From NCBI RefSeq assembly GCF_001420595.1, contig NZ_LJIX01000006.1, forward strand, positions 131,361-195,360: a stretch of DNA of 64,000 nt, written 5' to 3'. Of the stretch, positions 1 to 9,184 are shown in pieces. The notes under the pieces are model-generated. The model had not been told where the DNA came from and made no database searches. It saw only the letters and a program-made list of their open reading frames with translations. A program made the translations under genes and the position numbers. The stretch's first letter is position 1. Every line of letters starts with the position of its first letter. The DNA is from Cytobacillus solani. Its GTDB lineage: Bacteria > Bacillota > Bacilli > Bacillales > Cytobacillaceae.

Positions 1-19
1 TCAATTCCTTTGCTCGAGA

Positions 20-174
20 ATTGTCTAGCTCCAGTGCCTATCGCCTATCAAACTTCAGGTCCCCTCCCTACGATAAGTCAACATCGAATCGCTATCGCTC
101 TTCGTGTTTCCTATATCGAAAGAACCGGCCCTTCCAGTTTGTACGGCGATTATCAAGACACTTCTGCTTTTCTT
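20..174 (+). repeat. Dispersed repeat, family 1, copy A
   Basis: About 155 bp beginning TTGTCTAGCTCCAG and ending CTTCTGCTTTTCTT. Near-identical copies lie at 37215-37370 and 45485-45638, a reversed copy at 24423-24575 and an internally deleted copy at 56121-56230. It is translated by chance in several frames but the conserved unit is the DNA itself. No gene is visible in the rest of positions 1-285. Confidence 0.85.
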
Positions 175-285
175 ACCATCGTAACAAAGAAAAAATAGCC
201 TTTCAATGTATTTCGATTTCCTTTTAAGTAAAATTAATCACATAATATAAGACGTAAGAAGAAGGGAGATGGTTTCCTTAATTTA

Positions 286-1644
286 TTACATCAAATGATT
301 AATAAACATCGTGGCAATCCCAAAATAGGTAACAAGTGAGAAAATATCATTCAATGTTGTAATGAGTGGCCCAGATGCCACTGCAGGATCAATCTTCAAA
401 CGATAAAGAATGATTGGTATAATTGTCCCGGCAAGTGTCCCGATGATTAATGTCAGAAACAGAGAAATGCCAACTACTGCTCCTAAAATGGCACTTCCTT
501 GCCAGAAAAATGCAATTAAAGAAATAAGAACTCCACAAACAATTCCAATGATTAAACTAACAAGAAACTCCCTCATAATGAGTCTGAAAATGACATTTTT
601 ATTAATGTCATTCGAAACGAGCCCCCTGACAACAACTGCTAATGATTGGGTACCTGTATTTCCTGTCATCCCCGAAATCATTGGCATAAAGAAAGCAAGA
701 GCAACAACCTTTTGTAATGTATCTTCATAACCGCTAATAATACTGCCTGATACAATTCCTATGAATAATAATAAAATCAGCCAAGGCAGCCTTCGATAGG
801 CAGCAACAAAAGCCTTCGTTTCAAAGTCAATCGATTTTCCTGAAGCAGAAAGTTTTTCAATATCTTCGTTTGCTTCTTGGATGACAACGTCAATAATATC
901 ATCAACTGTCGCAATTCCCATTAAGACATTTTCGTCGCTGACAACAGGAATAGCGAGAAAATCATATTTTTCAACTAGTCTAGCTACTTCCTCCTGATCG
1001 GTAGTAACGGTTACTGCTATCACACGCTCATACATCACATTTCGAATGGGTTCATCTGGTTCTGCGATTAGGAGATCCCGATAAGAAACAACTCCAACAA
1101 GCTTTCTGTCTTGGTCGATCACATATAAATAATTGATTGTTTCAGCAAATTCAGCAAAGGATTTCAGCTTCCCAACCGCTTCAATTACCGTATAGTAATC
1201 CCTTATCCATACAAAGCGATTTGTCATTAATCGTCCTGCTGTTTCAGGGGGATACTTCATAATATCCTGGACAATGTCTGATTCACTCTTCTTCATGCCG
1301 GAAAGAAGAGAGGCGATTTTTTCTGGTGATAAATCGTCTAAGAGAACAGCTAAGTCATCGTTGTCCATTAAATCAAGGACTTTCCCTGTTTTTTCAATTC
1401 CTAGTTTATTCAATACCTCAAGCTGACGGTCCTTATTCAGTTCTTCGAGCAGGTCAGCAATCAAATCTATATTCATAAATAGTAAAAAGCGAGTTTGATG
1501 CTTTTCCGGCAGGTTTTCATAAATATGTGCGATATCATATGGCTGTAATTCATCGAGAATCAATTCAAATTCCTTTTTCTTATTCTCTTTTAATGTTTTT
1601 ATAATGTGAAGAGTAATCTGATTTTCTGTCATGCTTTGTATCAA
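286..1644 (-). CDS. mgtE: Magnesium transporter MgtE
   Basis: Homodimeric Mg2+ channel/transporter of the cytoplasmic membrane. The protein has the MgtE order: an N-terminal alpha-helical superhelix (about residues 10-130), two CBS domains (about 135-255, with the INYLYVID and DFLAIPVV strands) and a C-terminal block of about five membrane helices containing the conserved GMTGNTGTQS motif. Length (about 450 residues) and sequence closely match Bacillus subtilis MgtE. The frame opens with GTG at 1653, but GGAAGGAG sits only one base before that codon and ten bases before TTG at 1644, so TTG 1644 is preferred; ATG 1632 is also possible. I looked for an M-box leader in the roughly 180 bp upstream and saw none. 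It is divergent from the next gene. Confidence 0.95.
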   Translation of the reverse strand: MIQSMTENQITLHIIKTLKENKKKEFELILDELQPYDIAHIYENLPEKHQTRFLLFMNIDLIADLLEELNKDRQLEVLNKLGIEKTGKVLDLMDNDDLAVLLDDLSPEKIASLLSGMKKSESDIVQDIMKYPPETAGRLMTNRFVWIRDYYTVIEAVGKLKSFAEFAETINYLYVIDQDRKLVGVVSYRDLLIAEPDEPIRNVMYERVIAVTVTTDQEEVARLVEKYDFLAIPVVSDENVLMGIATVDDIIDVVIQEANEDIEKLSASGKSIDFETKAFVAAYRRLPWLILLLFIGIVSGSIISGYEDTLQKVVALAFFMPMISGMTGNTGTQSLAVVVRGLVSNDINKNVIFRLIMREFLVSLIIGIVCGVLISLIAFFWQGSAILGAVVGISLFLTLIIGTLAGTIIPIILYRLKIDPAVASGPLITTLNDIFSLVTYFGIATMFINHLM

Positions 1645-1832
1645 ACTTCTCACACTCCTTCCGCCGGACCTTTATCTATATTATAATGCCACGCTTATTA
1701 TAAAAAATTTTGCCGCGGAATAAAATGTGTTATGGTTAATATAAATAAAAATATTCATTATTAGATTTATTATAAGCTATACTTTGATATGATCTTATTA
1801 TTAGTTATTTACAATGTACGGAGGTTTCACCA

Positions 1833-2609
1833 TTGAAAAAGAGGAATCAAGGGGTTCGTGATATTATTTATATTCATATAAATGAACGTGAACACTATAC
1901 AATTACTTATGGTATTGAGTTTGCCCAGTTTGCCCAGTCGTTGTTTGCCACGCTAAATAATCTTCTATTGCTGAAGCACCGCTATGAAGATGGGGATTTT
2001 AATATGCATACCTTGCATGAGTTTGTGCCAAAAGAAAAATTAAAAAAGCTAATGGAAGAAGATGTCTATGTATATGGAGATTTTTGCTGGATTGATTTTG
2101 AAGAAGAAGAAGCATTAAATGAACTGCCAAGTCAATCCATAGCTGAGCTGCTGTACCTTGGTCATTTGAAAGAACATTTAAAGCTCCCTTTTTATAATCA
2201 TCTAAGCAATCGTTATGTCTACCTGGCACATGATGATGGTTGGTATAATAAAACATATTACCGCGATTTCAGTGATTTTTATTCCTTACTAGGTGAAGTC
2301 ATTCCTGAAAAAATGGGGCAGATTAAGGTTGAAAAGTCATTGCTTGGGATAAAGAAGAAACGGTCTTATCCATCAATTTCAAGTGATATCCTTCGTCTTT
2401 TGAAACCGCTGATGAGAGAAGGCGCTCTTATTTCCATTAAGGATATTGAACAAAATCGTACAAGAATAGAAATACCAGTATGGACGATCGGTGACTTTTC
2501 AAACATGGACGACATGTACGAGGAATATGAAAACATTGTAAAAGAACCTTGTGAAGCCAAGCTGGTTTTTGATAAAAAATCACGTGAATGGAAAGTTTAC
2601 GGCCGATAA
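1833..2609 (+). CDS. Conserved Bacillaceae protein of unknown function
   Basis: A 258-residue soluble, acidic protein with no signal peptide, membrane segment or motif that I can assign. The start is TTG at 1833, eight bases after a good GGAGG. The N-terminal part (IHINEREHYTITYGIEFAQF) and the tyrosine- and aspartate-rich middle remind me of an uncharacterised Bacillus family, but I cannot name it or its function. It stands alone, divergent from mgtE, and is followed by the cobalamin riboswitch, so it is probably monocistronic. Confidence 0.8.
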   Translation: MKKRNQGVRDIIYIHINEREHYTITYGIEFAQFAQSLFATLNNLLLLKHRYEDGDFNMHTLHEFVPKEKLKKLMEEDVYVYGDFCWIDFEEEEALNELPSQSIAELLYLGHLKEHLKLPFYNHLSNRYVYLAHDDGWYNKTYYRDFSDFYSLLGEVIPEKMGQIKVEKSLLGIKKKRSYPSISSDILRLLKPLMREGALISIKDIEQNRTRIEIPVWTIGDFSNMDDMYEEYENIVKEPCEAKLVFDKKSREWKVYGR

Positions 2610-2728
2610 TGAAGAAGAATTGCCCGTTTAGCTCATGTTTAAGCCGCTAAAATCTATTATATTCGCCGTTGTCTTGACTTTATTGGACAAAATCATAAAT
2701 TTATTCGTCAATACAAAAAAATATCGTG

Positions 2729-2734
2729 TATAAT
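2729..2734 (+). promoter_or_regulatory. Probable -10 box of the cobalamin operon promoter
   Basis: TATAAT at 2729-2734 lies about 30 bases before the first conserved riboswitch bases. The -35 region (around 2705-2710, TCGTCA) is weak, so the assignment rests on the -10 hexamer and its position. Confidence 0.45.
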
Positions 2735-2765
2735 CGAAATTAGCGGAAAATTTTATACATATGTA

Positions 2766-2945
2766 AAGATAGGTGTCTTTCAATGTTTAAAGACTTAAAA
2801 GGGAAGTTGGTGTAATTCCAACGCGGTCCCGCCACTGTAAATGGGAGCATACTGCAATGGCCACTGTACGAGGATGTATGGGAAGGAGCAGTAAAGCAAT
2901 GACCATGAGCCAGGAGACCTGCCTGATCTTTTTGCGCCACAGCCT
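2766..2945 (+). promoter_or_regulatory. Cobalamin (AdoCbl) riboswitch
   Basis: The leader carries the diagnostic cobalamin aptamer blocks in order: GGTGTCTTTC near 2772, AGGGAAGTTGGTG near 2800, CGGTCCCGCCACTGTAA near 2823-2839, and the B12 box AGCCAGGAGACCTGCC at 2908-2923. It is followed by a terminator hairpin (3002-3035) and then by btuF, the arrangement expected for a transcription-attenuating riboswitch that switches the whole operon off when adenosylcobalamin is plentiful. Confidence 0.95.
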
Positions 2946-3001
2946 ACGAGGATAGGGGGTGTTTGACAGGTTTCATACCTCTTTTGAAGATATGCCTATT
3001 C

Positions 3002-3035
3002 AAACATCTCCATATCAATTGTGGAGATGTTTTTT
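3002..3035 (+). terminator. Riboswitch expression-platform terminator
   Basis: AAACATCTCC and GGAGATGTTT form a perfect ten-base stem followed by a T run, directly between the B12 aptamer and the btuF ribosome binding site. Confidence 0.9.
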
Positions 3036-3055
3036 CAATTAGGAGGAAAGATAGA

Positions 3056-4033
3056 ATGAAGAAGCTTTATTCATTATTATTTGCACTTTTGCTGGCAGTT
3101 GGTTTCTTAGCTGGGTGCGGAGGAAGTTTGGATAATCAAAAGGAAAATGAAAATGTATCAGGTGAGGAAACACAAGCTCCAAAGGAAGAACCAGCATTTC
3201 CAGTCACCATCAAAGATGCGCTTGATAATGAGGTTGTCATACAAGAGAAGCCAGAAAGAATTGTATCATTGATTCCAAGCAATACAGAGATCACTTTCGG
3301 ATTAGGATTAGGAGACCTAGTTGTTGGAGTGAACGATTACGATAATTATCCTGAAGAAGTAAATGAAATTGAAAAGATTGGCAGCATGGAATTTAATGTA
3401 GAGAAAATCATTTCTTTAAAACCAAATCTTGTCCTTGCGCATGCATCTGGTGCACATAATTCTGCAGAGGGCCTCCAGCAGCTTAGAGATGCTGGAATTA
3501 CGGTACTAGTAGTGAATGATGCGAAAAACTTCGATGAAGTGTATCAATCCATTGAAATGATTGGTGCAGCAAACGGCGTAAAGGATAAGGCAGAAGCACT
3601 TGTTGCTGACATGAAAGAAAAACTTGAAGAAATAAAGGCAAAAGCACAGGAAATAAAAACAGAGGATCAGAAAACTGTTTTTGTTGAAGTAGCACCTGCT
3701 CCAGAAATTTTTACACCTGGTAAAAATACGTTCATGGACGTCATGCTGCAGACCATTAATGCGAAGAACATTGTAACGGAAGATGGCTGGATTCCAATGG
3801 ACCCAGAAGCAATTATTGAAAGAAACCCGGATGTAATCATCACAACTCACGGATATTATACAGAAGATCCAGTTGGAAATGTAACAAGCAGAGATGGCTG
3901 GCAGGATATCACCGCTGTGAAGAATAAGGAAGTCGTGGATGTAGATTCTGATATGGTTACCCGCACAGGCCCAAGGCTTGTTGAAGGAGTAGAGGAACTT
4001 GCAAAAGCTGTTTACCCTGAAGTATTTAAATAA
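3056..4033 (+). CDS. btuF: Cobalamin/corrinoid ABC transporter substrate-binding lipoprotein
   Basis: Extracytoplasmic receptor that captures corrinoids and delivers them to BtuC. It is a lipoprotein: MKKLYSLLFALLLAVGFLAG is followed by the lipobox LAGC, then an acidic linker and a periplasmic-binding-protein fold of the helical-backbone class (KPERIVSLIPSNTEI, then VVGVNDYDNYP). The open frame extends upstream through the terminator to 2963, but ATG 3056 has AGGAGG nine bases before it and gives the signal peptide, so it is the start. First gene after the cobalamin riboswitch. The 3' end overlaps btuC. Confidence 0.92.
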   Translation: MKKLYSLLFALLLAVGFLAGCGGSLDNQKENENVSGEETQAPKEEPAFPVTIKDALDNEVVIQEKPERIVSLIPSNTEITFGLGLGDLVVGVNDYDNYPEEVNEIEKIGSMEFNVEKIISLKPNLVLAHASGAHNSAEGLQQLRDAGITVLVVNDAKNFDEVYQSIEMIGAANGVKDKAEALVADMKEKLEEIKAKAQEIKTEDQKTVFVEVAPAPEIFTPGKNTFMDVMLQTINAKNIVTEDGWIPMDPEAIIERNPDVIITTHGYYTEDPVGNVTSRDGWQDITAVKNKEVVDVDSDMVTRTGPRLVEGVEELAKAVYPEVFK

Positions 4034-5057
4034 TAAGTTCGTTGCCTACTTGATTGCAGCAGCATTTCTAATCATTGCGATGCTGTTTGGGATATCAATA
4101 GGAACAGTCTCTGTTCCGGTGATAGACATTATTAAAATTATTGGTGCAGAAATTTTTCGTATCGCACCAAATGAAAATATAGATCCGATGTATTCGAATA
4201 TTGTTTTAAATATTCGTCTGCCAAGGGTTATTTTAGCAGGCTTAGTTGGGGCGTCTCTTGCAATTGCGGGAGCCGCCTTTCAAGGTTTATTAAGGAATCC
4301 TCTTGCTGATCCTTATACATTGGGTGTTTCCTCTGGAGCATCAGTTGGCGCGGTATTGACATTATTCTTTAGTATTTCCATTCCAGTTGCAGGCATGTTT
4401 ACTCTGCCGTTATTCAGTATTCTCTTTGCATTTATTACTATTTTTTTGGTGTTATTTTTTGCCCGCCAAATTGACCGATCGATGAAAGTAGAAACAATCA
4501 TTCTAACCGGTATTATATTTAGTTCCTTTTTAGGGTCGCTTATTTCGCTTATGATTGCGCTTACGGGTGAGGAATTAAGACAAATTATTGGCTGGCTGCT
4601 AGGCAGTGTTTCAATGAGAGGCTGGGCGTATATTAAAATTATCTTTCCTTTCTTTATCATTGGTTCGCTTCTTTTGCTTATAAACAGCAGGGAATTGAAT
4701 GCGATGTCTTTTGGGGAAGAAAGAGCACAGCATATTGGGGTAAATGTCCAAAAAAGAAAAATGACGATATTAATTGCGGGCTCTATTTTAACAGGGGCTG
4801 CCGTTGCGGTTTCAGGAACCATTGGGTTTGTTGGACTTGTTATTCCGCATTTAACAAGGCTGTTATGGGGACCGGACCATAGGCATTTATTGCCGCTCTC
4901 CATTTTAGCAGGTGGAGGCTTTCTCATTCTGGCCGATCTTGTGGCCCGTACCATTATTTCTCCTACTGAATTGCCAATTGGTGTCATTACAGCACTTATT
5001 GGTGCACCTGTATTTGGGCTTATATTGATGAATAGAAGAAAGGAAAGAAGAGGGTAG
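3999..5057 (+). CDS. btuC: Cobalamin/corrinoid ABC transporter permease
   Basis: FecCD/BtuC-family integral membrane permease with about ten hydrophobic segments. Family motifs include the LRLPRVILAGLVGASLA-like region (NIRLPRVILAG, residues about 70-80), the RNPLADPYTLGVSSGA region and GTIGFVGLVIPHLTR near the C-terminus, where the coupling helix contacts the ATPase. The start is TTG at 3999, inside btuF; AAGGAG nine bases upstream supports it, and the 35-base overlap suggests coupled translation. Its position between the BtuF-like and BtuD-like genes defines the substrate as a corrinoid, although the family also carries siderophores. Confidence 0.92.
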   Translation: MQKLFTLKYLNNKFVAYLIAAAFLIIAMLFGISIGTVSVPVIDIIKIIGAEIFRIAPNENIDPMYSNIVLNIRLPRVILAGLVGASLAIAGAAFQGLLRNPLADPYTLGVSSGASVGAVLTLFFSISIPVAGMFTLPLFSILFAFITIFLVLFFARQIDRSMKVETIILTGIIFSSFLGSLISLMIALTGEELRQIIGWLLGSVSMRGWAYIKIIFPFFIIGSLLLLINSRELNAMSFGEERAQHIGVNVQKRKMTILIAGSILTGAAVAVSGTIGFVGLVIPHLTRLLWGPDHRHLLPLSILAGGGFLILADLVARTIISPTELPIGVITALIGAPVFGLILMNRRKERRG

Positions 5058-6530
5058 ATGATGCTAAGTGTACAGCAATTAACAGGCGGATATTCAGTTG
5101 ATTCAGTCTTGAAAAATGTCTCCTTTGAATTGGAACAGGGCGAATTGTTCGGAATTTTAGGACCTAATGGCAGCGGGAAAACAACTTTGCTTAAAATGCT
5201 CAGCGGGATACTTCCTTTTTCCGAAGGAACAATTCTTTTAAAAGGAATCCCGATTAAGGAGTATACGGCAAAGGAATTAGCGAAGGTAGTTGCTGTTCTG
5301 CCTCAGCATACATCCCAGAGCTTTTCTTATACAGTTAAGGAAACGGTTTCGCTTGGCAGGTATGCACATCAGAAAGGCTGGTTTCAAACATGGTCTGCGG
5401 ATGATGAAAGAATCGTTAGGCAGGTAATGGAACAAACGGGTGTCGCTCATTTTGAAGATCATCCTATTCATGAGTTATCAGGCGGCGAAAGGCAGCGGGT
5501 TTTTCTTGCTCAGGCACTTGCTCAGGAACCGGAAATTTTGCTTCTTGATGAACCAACGAATCACCTTGATCTTTCCTTTCAGAAAGAATTACTTGATTTG
5601 CTGAAGGAATGGACGAAGGTGAAAGGACTAACCGTCATTTCTATCTTTCATGATTTAAATTTAGCAGGATTATATTGTGATCGGCTGCTGCTATTAGAAA
5701 ATGGTGAAATTAATATTAACCATACTCCAAATGAAGTCCTCCGTGAAGAACGAATTAGGAAGGTTTATCGAACGAAGATACAGAAACAGCCTCATCCGAA
5801 AGTACCTGCACCGCAAATGGTGCTGCTCCCAGAAGAACTTTCTGAGGAAAAAGGAAGCTTTACAATTGATGAATCCTTATTAGAAGTATCCAAAGAATAT
5901 ATTGCACTTAAGTGTCCGATTCCGCTTCGAACGATGTCTTCTGGCGTTGTCGGATCTGGAACAGGATGGCATCAGTTTTTTGTGAATAGGCATGTGGATA
6001 AGGATTATGATTGCAGTGATCATCGAAGAGAAATGGTCAATTATTTAAAATCTTATCACTTTGAACCTGGGGAAACAGTTGGGATGATGACAGCCGTTTA
6101 TCCTGAGGATGTGAGCCATCAACTCTATCAGGCGGATGATTTTTCTGCCTTTATTGTTGTGACAGCAGGAGTAGGAAATGCTATTGATGCAGCAAGAAGC
6201 GAGGAGCATACCTTTAATAAGACACCAGGAACAATCAATACCTGGGTATTTGTTAATGGAGAATTAACAGAAGAAGCCTTCATTCAAAGCATTATGACTG
6301 CTACTGAAGCGAAGGTGAAAGCGATGCATGATCTAGAAGTTATGGATGCAGTAACAGGAACCGTTGCTACAGGAACCTCAACGGATAGTATATTAATTGC
6401 GGCCACTCAAAAGGGGCAAAGACAAGACTATGCCGGAACGATTACACCGCTAGGAAAATTAATTGGAAAAGGCGTCTATGAATGCACAATGATGGCCATC
6501 CAAAAGTCTAGAAAAAGGAAAAAGAAATGA
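5058..6530 (+). CDS. btuD-cbiZ: Fusion of corrinoid ABC transporter ATPase (BtuD) with adenosylcobinamide amidohydrolase (CbiZ)
   Basis: Two domains in one 490-residue protein. Residues about 1-250 are an ABC ATPase: Walker A GPNGSGKTTL, signature LSGGERQR, Walker B ILLLDEPTNHLD and an H-loop histidine in FHDLN. Residues about 275-490 match CbiZ (SSGVVGSGTGWHQFFVNRHV, then VTAGVGNA and ATGTSTDS), an enzyme that cleaves aminopropanol side chains from adenosylcobinamide to give adenosylcobyric acid. In the cell this couples import with the first remodelling step. B. subtilis YvrA is, from memory, a related fusion. It starts directly after the btuC stop, and cbiB overlaps its end by four bases. 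Confidence 0.9.
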   Translation: MMLSVQQLTGGYSVDSVLKNVSFELEQGELFGILGPNGSGKTTLLKMLSGILPFSEGTILLKGIPIKEYTAKELAKVVAVLPQHTSQSFSYTVKETVSLGRYAHQKGWFQTWSADDERIVRQVMEQTGVAHFEDHPIHELSGGERQRVFLAQALAQEPEILLLDEPTNHLDLSFQKELLDLLKEWTKVKGLTVISIFHDLNLAGLYCDRLLLLENGEININHTPNEVLREERIRKVYRTKIQKQPHPKVPAPQMVLLPEELSEEKGSFTIDESLLEVSKEYIALKCPIPLRTMSSGVVGSGTGWHQFFVNRHVDKDYDCSDHRREMVNYLKSYHFEPGETVGMMTAVYPEDVSHQLYQADDFSAFIVVTAGVGNAIDAARSEEHTFNKTPGTINTWVFVNGELTEEAFIQSIMTATEAKVKAMHDLEVMDAVTGTVATGTSTDSILIAATQKGQRQDYAGTITPLGKLIGKGVYECTMMAIQKSRKRKKK

Positions 6531-7492
6531 TTACTTTTCATCTATTTGCTATTACATTTGCCTGTATACTAGATCGGATAATTGGAGATCCAGAGAATTG
6601 GCCGCACCCTGTTCGCTGGATCGGTTCTTTGATTTATAAACTAGAGAAAAGCTGGAATAAGGGAACCTCACGAAGAGCGAAAGGAATTGGGATGCTGCTA
6701 ACGGTTTTGCTTATTGTAGGTGGAATTTCCTTTCTAATCGTTCGTTTATTTTTTTGGATTCATCCCCTTGCTGGAATAGTGGCAGAAGGAATTTTGATCT
6801 CTACTGCTATTGCCCAGAAAAGCTTAAAAAAGGCCGCTCTTTCTGTATATGCTCCTTTAGAAAAGGGAGATATAGAAGAGGCTAGGCAGAAGCTATCATA
6901 CATTGTTGGAAGAGATACAGATAAACTTGAAGAGCCTGAAATCGTCAGAGGAGCAATTGAAACGGTTGCTGAAAATACAAGTGATGGGATTACAGCACCT
7001 TTATTCTGGGCACTGATTGGCGGAGCGCCTTTAGCGCTGATGTACCGGGCAATTAATACATGTGATTCCATTGTTGGTTATCGAAATGAAAAGTATCAAG
7101 AATTTGGCTGGGCTTCGGCTCGCTTAGATGATGCTGTGAATTGGATTCCAAGCAGAATTACTTCTATCTGTATGCTTGTCAGCAGTCAGCCCGAATATAT
7201 GAATGTCAGAGAGGCATGGAAAATTGTCTGGCGTGATGCAAAAAAGCATCCAAGTCCGAATAGTGGCTGGGGAGAAGCGGCTGTTGCGGCAATCCTAGGA
7301 ATTCAGCTAGGTGGCATTAATTATTATAAAGGCATCGTCTCTAACCGGGCAAAAATGGGGGATCCTCTTATTCATTTAGAGAAGAGTCACATACTTAAAG
7401 CGAATACAATTGTTGCACGTACGGTTCCTATTTTTCTATTACTTTTATGGCTGGGAGGGATGCTCATTGAAATGGCCTGCACACGGGGCTAA
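6527..7492 (+). CDS. cbiB: Adenosylcobinamide-phosphate synthase CbiB (CobD family)
   Basis: Integral membrane enzyme joining adenosylcobyric acid with (R)-1-amino-2-propanol phosphate to give adenosylcobinamide phosphate. Visible family signatures are DRIIGDPENWPHPVRWIG at the N-terminus, the ENTSDGITAPLFW motif near residue 150, DAVNWIPSRIT, and HPSPNSGWGEAA around residue 245. Length (321 residues) is normal. ATGA overlap with the btuD-cbiZ stop. It uses the product of CbiZ and of the following decarboxylase, which accounts for the gene order. Confidence 0.95.
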   Translation: MITFHLFAITFACILDRIIGDPENWPHPVRWIGSLIYKLEKSWNKGTSRRAKGIGMLLTVLLIVGGISFLIVRLFFWIHPLAGIVAEGILISTAIAQKSLKKAALSVYAPLEKGDIEEARQKLSYIVGRDTDKLEEPEIVRGAIETVAENTSDGITAPLFWALIGGAPLALMYRAINTCDSIVGYRNEKYQEFGWASARLDDAVNWIPSRITSICMLVSSQPEYMNVREAWKIVWRDAKKHPSPNSGWGEAAVAAILGIQLGGINYYKGIVSNRAKMGDPLIHLEKSHILKANTIVARTVPIFLLLLWLGGMLIEMACTRG

Positions 7493-8543
7493 CCCGCATT
7501 ATTTATTTGAAGCATTACGAATACCGATGCCTGACCAAAAGATAGACTTCAGTGCGAATATTAATCCTCTTGGACCGCCAAGGATTTTAAAGGAGAAATG
7601 GGATCAGCTTTATGATGTAGTAAGTGATTATCCTGACCCTAAGGGCTATCAATTAAAGAAGAAGCTTGCTATAAAAGAAGATATTCGAGAAAGTCAAATA
7701 TTGATTGGCAATGGCGGTGCCGAGATTATCTCGCTAATTGGCAGAATGCTGGCAGGGAAAAGAGTCGTTATTGTTCAGCCTGCATTTTCGGAATATGAGG
7801 AAGCATGCCGGATCAATGGCTGTACAATCGATTACCACCAATTGGAACCTGACAACTGGGAGTGGCAGGAAGGAATAGCTTCTAAACTGAAAAAGGCGGA
7901 TGCGCTGTTTTTTTGCAATCCAAGTAATCCAACTGGTGTTTTTTATCCCAAAATACTGGTGCTTGAATTAATCAAAGCATGTGAGAAAAATGATTGTCTA
8001 TTGATTGTAGATGAAGCCTTTTATGATTTTCTTATTGATTATGAATCTATCGTTCCATACATAAATAACTTTCCTACCCTTCTTATTATTCGATCGATGA
8101 CAAAAATGTTTGCGATTCCCGGCTTACGCCTTGGCTATTTAATGGCAGCTCCATCAGTAATTGAGGAGCTGTCGGCTTTTCAGCCTCAGTGGAGCATGAA
8201 TGCGCTGGCGCTAATGGCTGGTGAATGGTGTCTTGAAAGTGAATCGCATATGATTGAAACAAGAGGCATGATCAAACAAGAGCGTGAGCGTCTTTTTGGA
8301 TTTTATAAAGAAAAGGGAATTCAATTTTCTCCTTCTCAAGTTAATTTCTACTTACTTAAGGACCCGGTTTTAAAGGACCAGCTGCCGTTGTTTCAGTTTT
8401 TAATTGAGAGAGGCATTATTCCTAGACATACAATGAACTTTCCAGGTCTTAGAGGCGAGTGGCTAAGGTTTGCAATCAAAGGTTCTAAAGATAATAGCCG
8501 TTTGATGGAGGCGATTAAAGAATGGTCAAGCAGTCATCTTTAA
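7467..8543 (+). CDS. cobD: L-threonine-O-3-phosphate decarboxylase CobD
   Basis: PLP-dependent class I/II aminotransferase-fold enzyme that makes (R)-1-amino-2-propanol O-2-phosphate for CbiB. It shows FSANINPLGPP near the N-terminus, the CNPSNPTG motif, DEAFYDF, and the Schiff-base lysine in RSMTKMFAIPGLRLGY. The frame is open from 7410, but the family begins at the KWPAHGANPHYL segment. TTG at 7467 is preceded by GGGAGG at a spacing of eight, so I place the start there, overlapping cbiB by 26 bases. Family members are often annotated as histidinol-phosphate aminotransferase-like; the operon decides the function. Confidence 0.9.
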   Translation: MKWPAHGANPHYLFEALRIPMPDQKIDFSANINPLGPPRILKEKWDQLYDVVSDYPDPKGYQLKKKLAIKEDIRESQILIGNGGAEIISLIGRMLAGKRVVIVQPAFSEYEEACRINGCTIDYHQLEPDNWEWQEGIASKLKKADALFFCNPSNPTGVFYPKILVLELIKACEKNDCLLIVDEAFYDFLIDYESIVPYINNFPTLLIIRSMTKMFAIPGLRLGYLMAAPSVIEELSAFQPQWSMNALALMAGEWCLESESHMIETRGMIKQERERLFGFYKEKGIQFSPSQVNFYLLKDPVLKDQLPLFQFLIERGIIPRHTMNFPGLRGEWLRFAIKGSKDNSRLMEAIKEWSSSHL

Positions 8544-9184
8544 TTTTTATAAGCGGGGGCGTTCGGAGTGGAAAAAGCAGTTTTGCAGAGCGGCTTGCTG
8601 CTAATATCGTGAATCAAACAGAGGGAAGTCTTCATTATATTGCCGCAGGCCAATCGAGTGATCCCGAGATGGAGATGAGAATTGCCCGCCATCAAAAAGA
8701 TCGAACTAAGAGCGGGCTAAATTGGAAGACATGGGAACAGCCAAGGGATTTAAAGCGGCTTTCTAGAGTCTTTACTTCTAATGATGTTGTCCTCCTTGAT
8801 TGTTTAACGACGTTACTAAATAATGAATTTTTCACTAAGGAAGACCTATGGAAGGAATCCTTCTTTCAAGAGCAGATAATGTGTTCGATTATTGAGGGAG
8901 TTGGGGAAATTGCGAAGAGCTGTCGTGCTCTAATTATAGTAAGTAATGAAGTTCTTAATGAAATGATCAATAATAATGAGCTTGTTTTTACATATGGCAG
9001 AATGCTTGGCAGTCTCCACCAGCAAATAGTTACTATTGCAAAAGAGGCTTATCTTGTGGAAGCAGGCATTCCGGTACGAATGAAAGGGGTGGACGGACAT
9101 GAAGGGAGTCATGATTCAAGGAACTGCATCGGATGTTGGGAAAAGCCTGATAGCGACAGCGGTTTGCAGGGCTTTTGCCAATGA
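8522..9184 (+). CDS. cobU: Adenosylcobinamide kinase / adenosylcobinamide-phosphate guanylyltransferase CobU
   Basis: Bifunctional enzyme that phosphorylates adenosylcobinamide and converts the phosphate to AdoCbi-GDP. The P-loop FISGGVRSGKSSFAE is at residues 8-22, followed by the RIARHQKDR segment with the guanylylated histidine, VLLDCLTTLL, and the conserved C-terminal EAYLVEAGIPVRMK. After that point, where CobU proteins normally stop, the frame continues for about 29 residues (rich in S, D, G and C) that read over the start of cobQ out of frame. This extension may be an accident of a lost stop codon rather than a domain. Confidence 0.93.
   Translation: MVKQSSLIFISGGVRSGKSSFAERLAANIVNQTEGSLHYIAAGQSSDPEMEMRIARHQKDRTKSGLNWKTWEQPRDLKRLSRVFTSNDVVLLDCLTTLLNNEFFTKEDLWKESFFQEQIMCSIIEGVGEIAKSCRALIIVSNEVLNEMINNNELVFTYGRMLGSLHQQIVTIAKEAYLVEAGIPVRMKGVDGHEGSHDSRNCIGCWEKPDSDSGLQGFCQ

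Noticed and set aside
1660-1832. M-box magnesium riboswitch upstream of mgtE
   Set aside because: The divergent spacer is AT-rich and I cannot find the conserved M-box blocks or a terminator hairpin.
4313-4987. 224-codon minus-strand frame
   Set aside because: Antisense to btuC, whose motifs and hydrophobic pattern are clear; no ribosome site.
7410-7466. Upstream extension of CobD from 7410
   Set aside because: The added residues are antiparallel in character to the family N-terminus and overlap the CbiB helix; TTG 7467 has a proper ribosome site.
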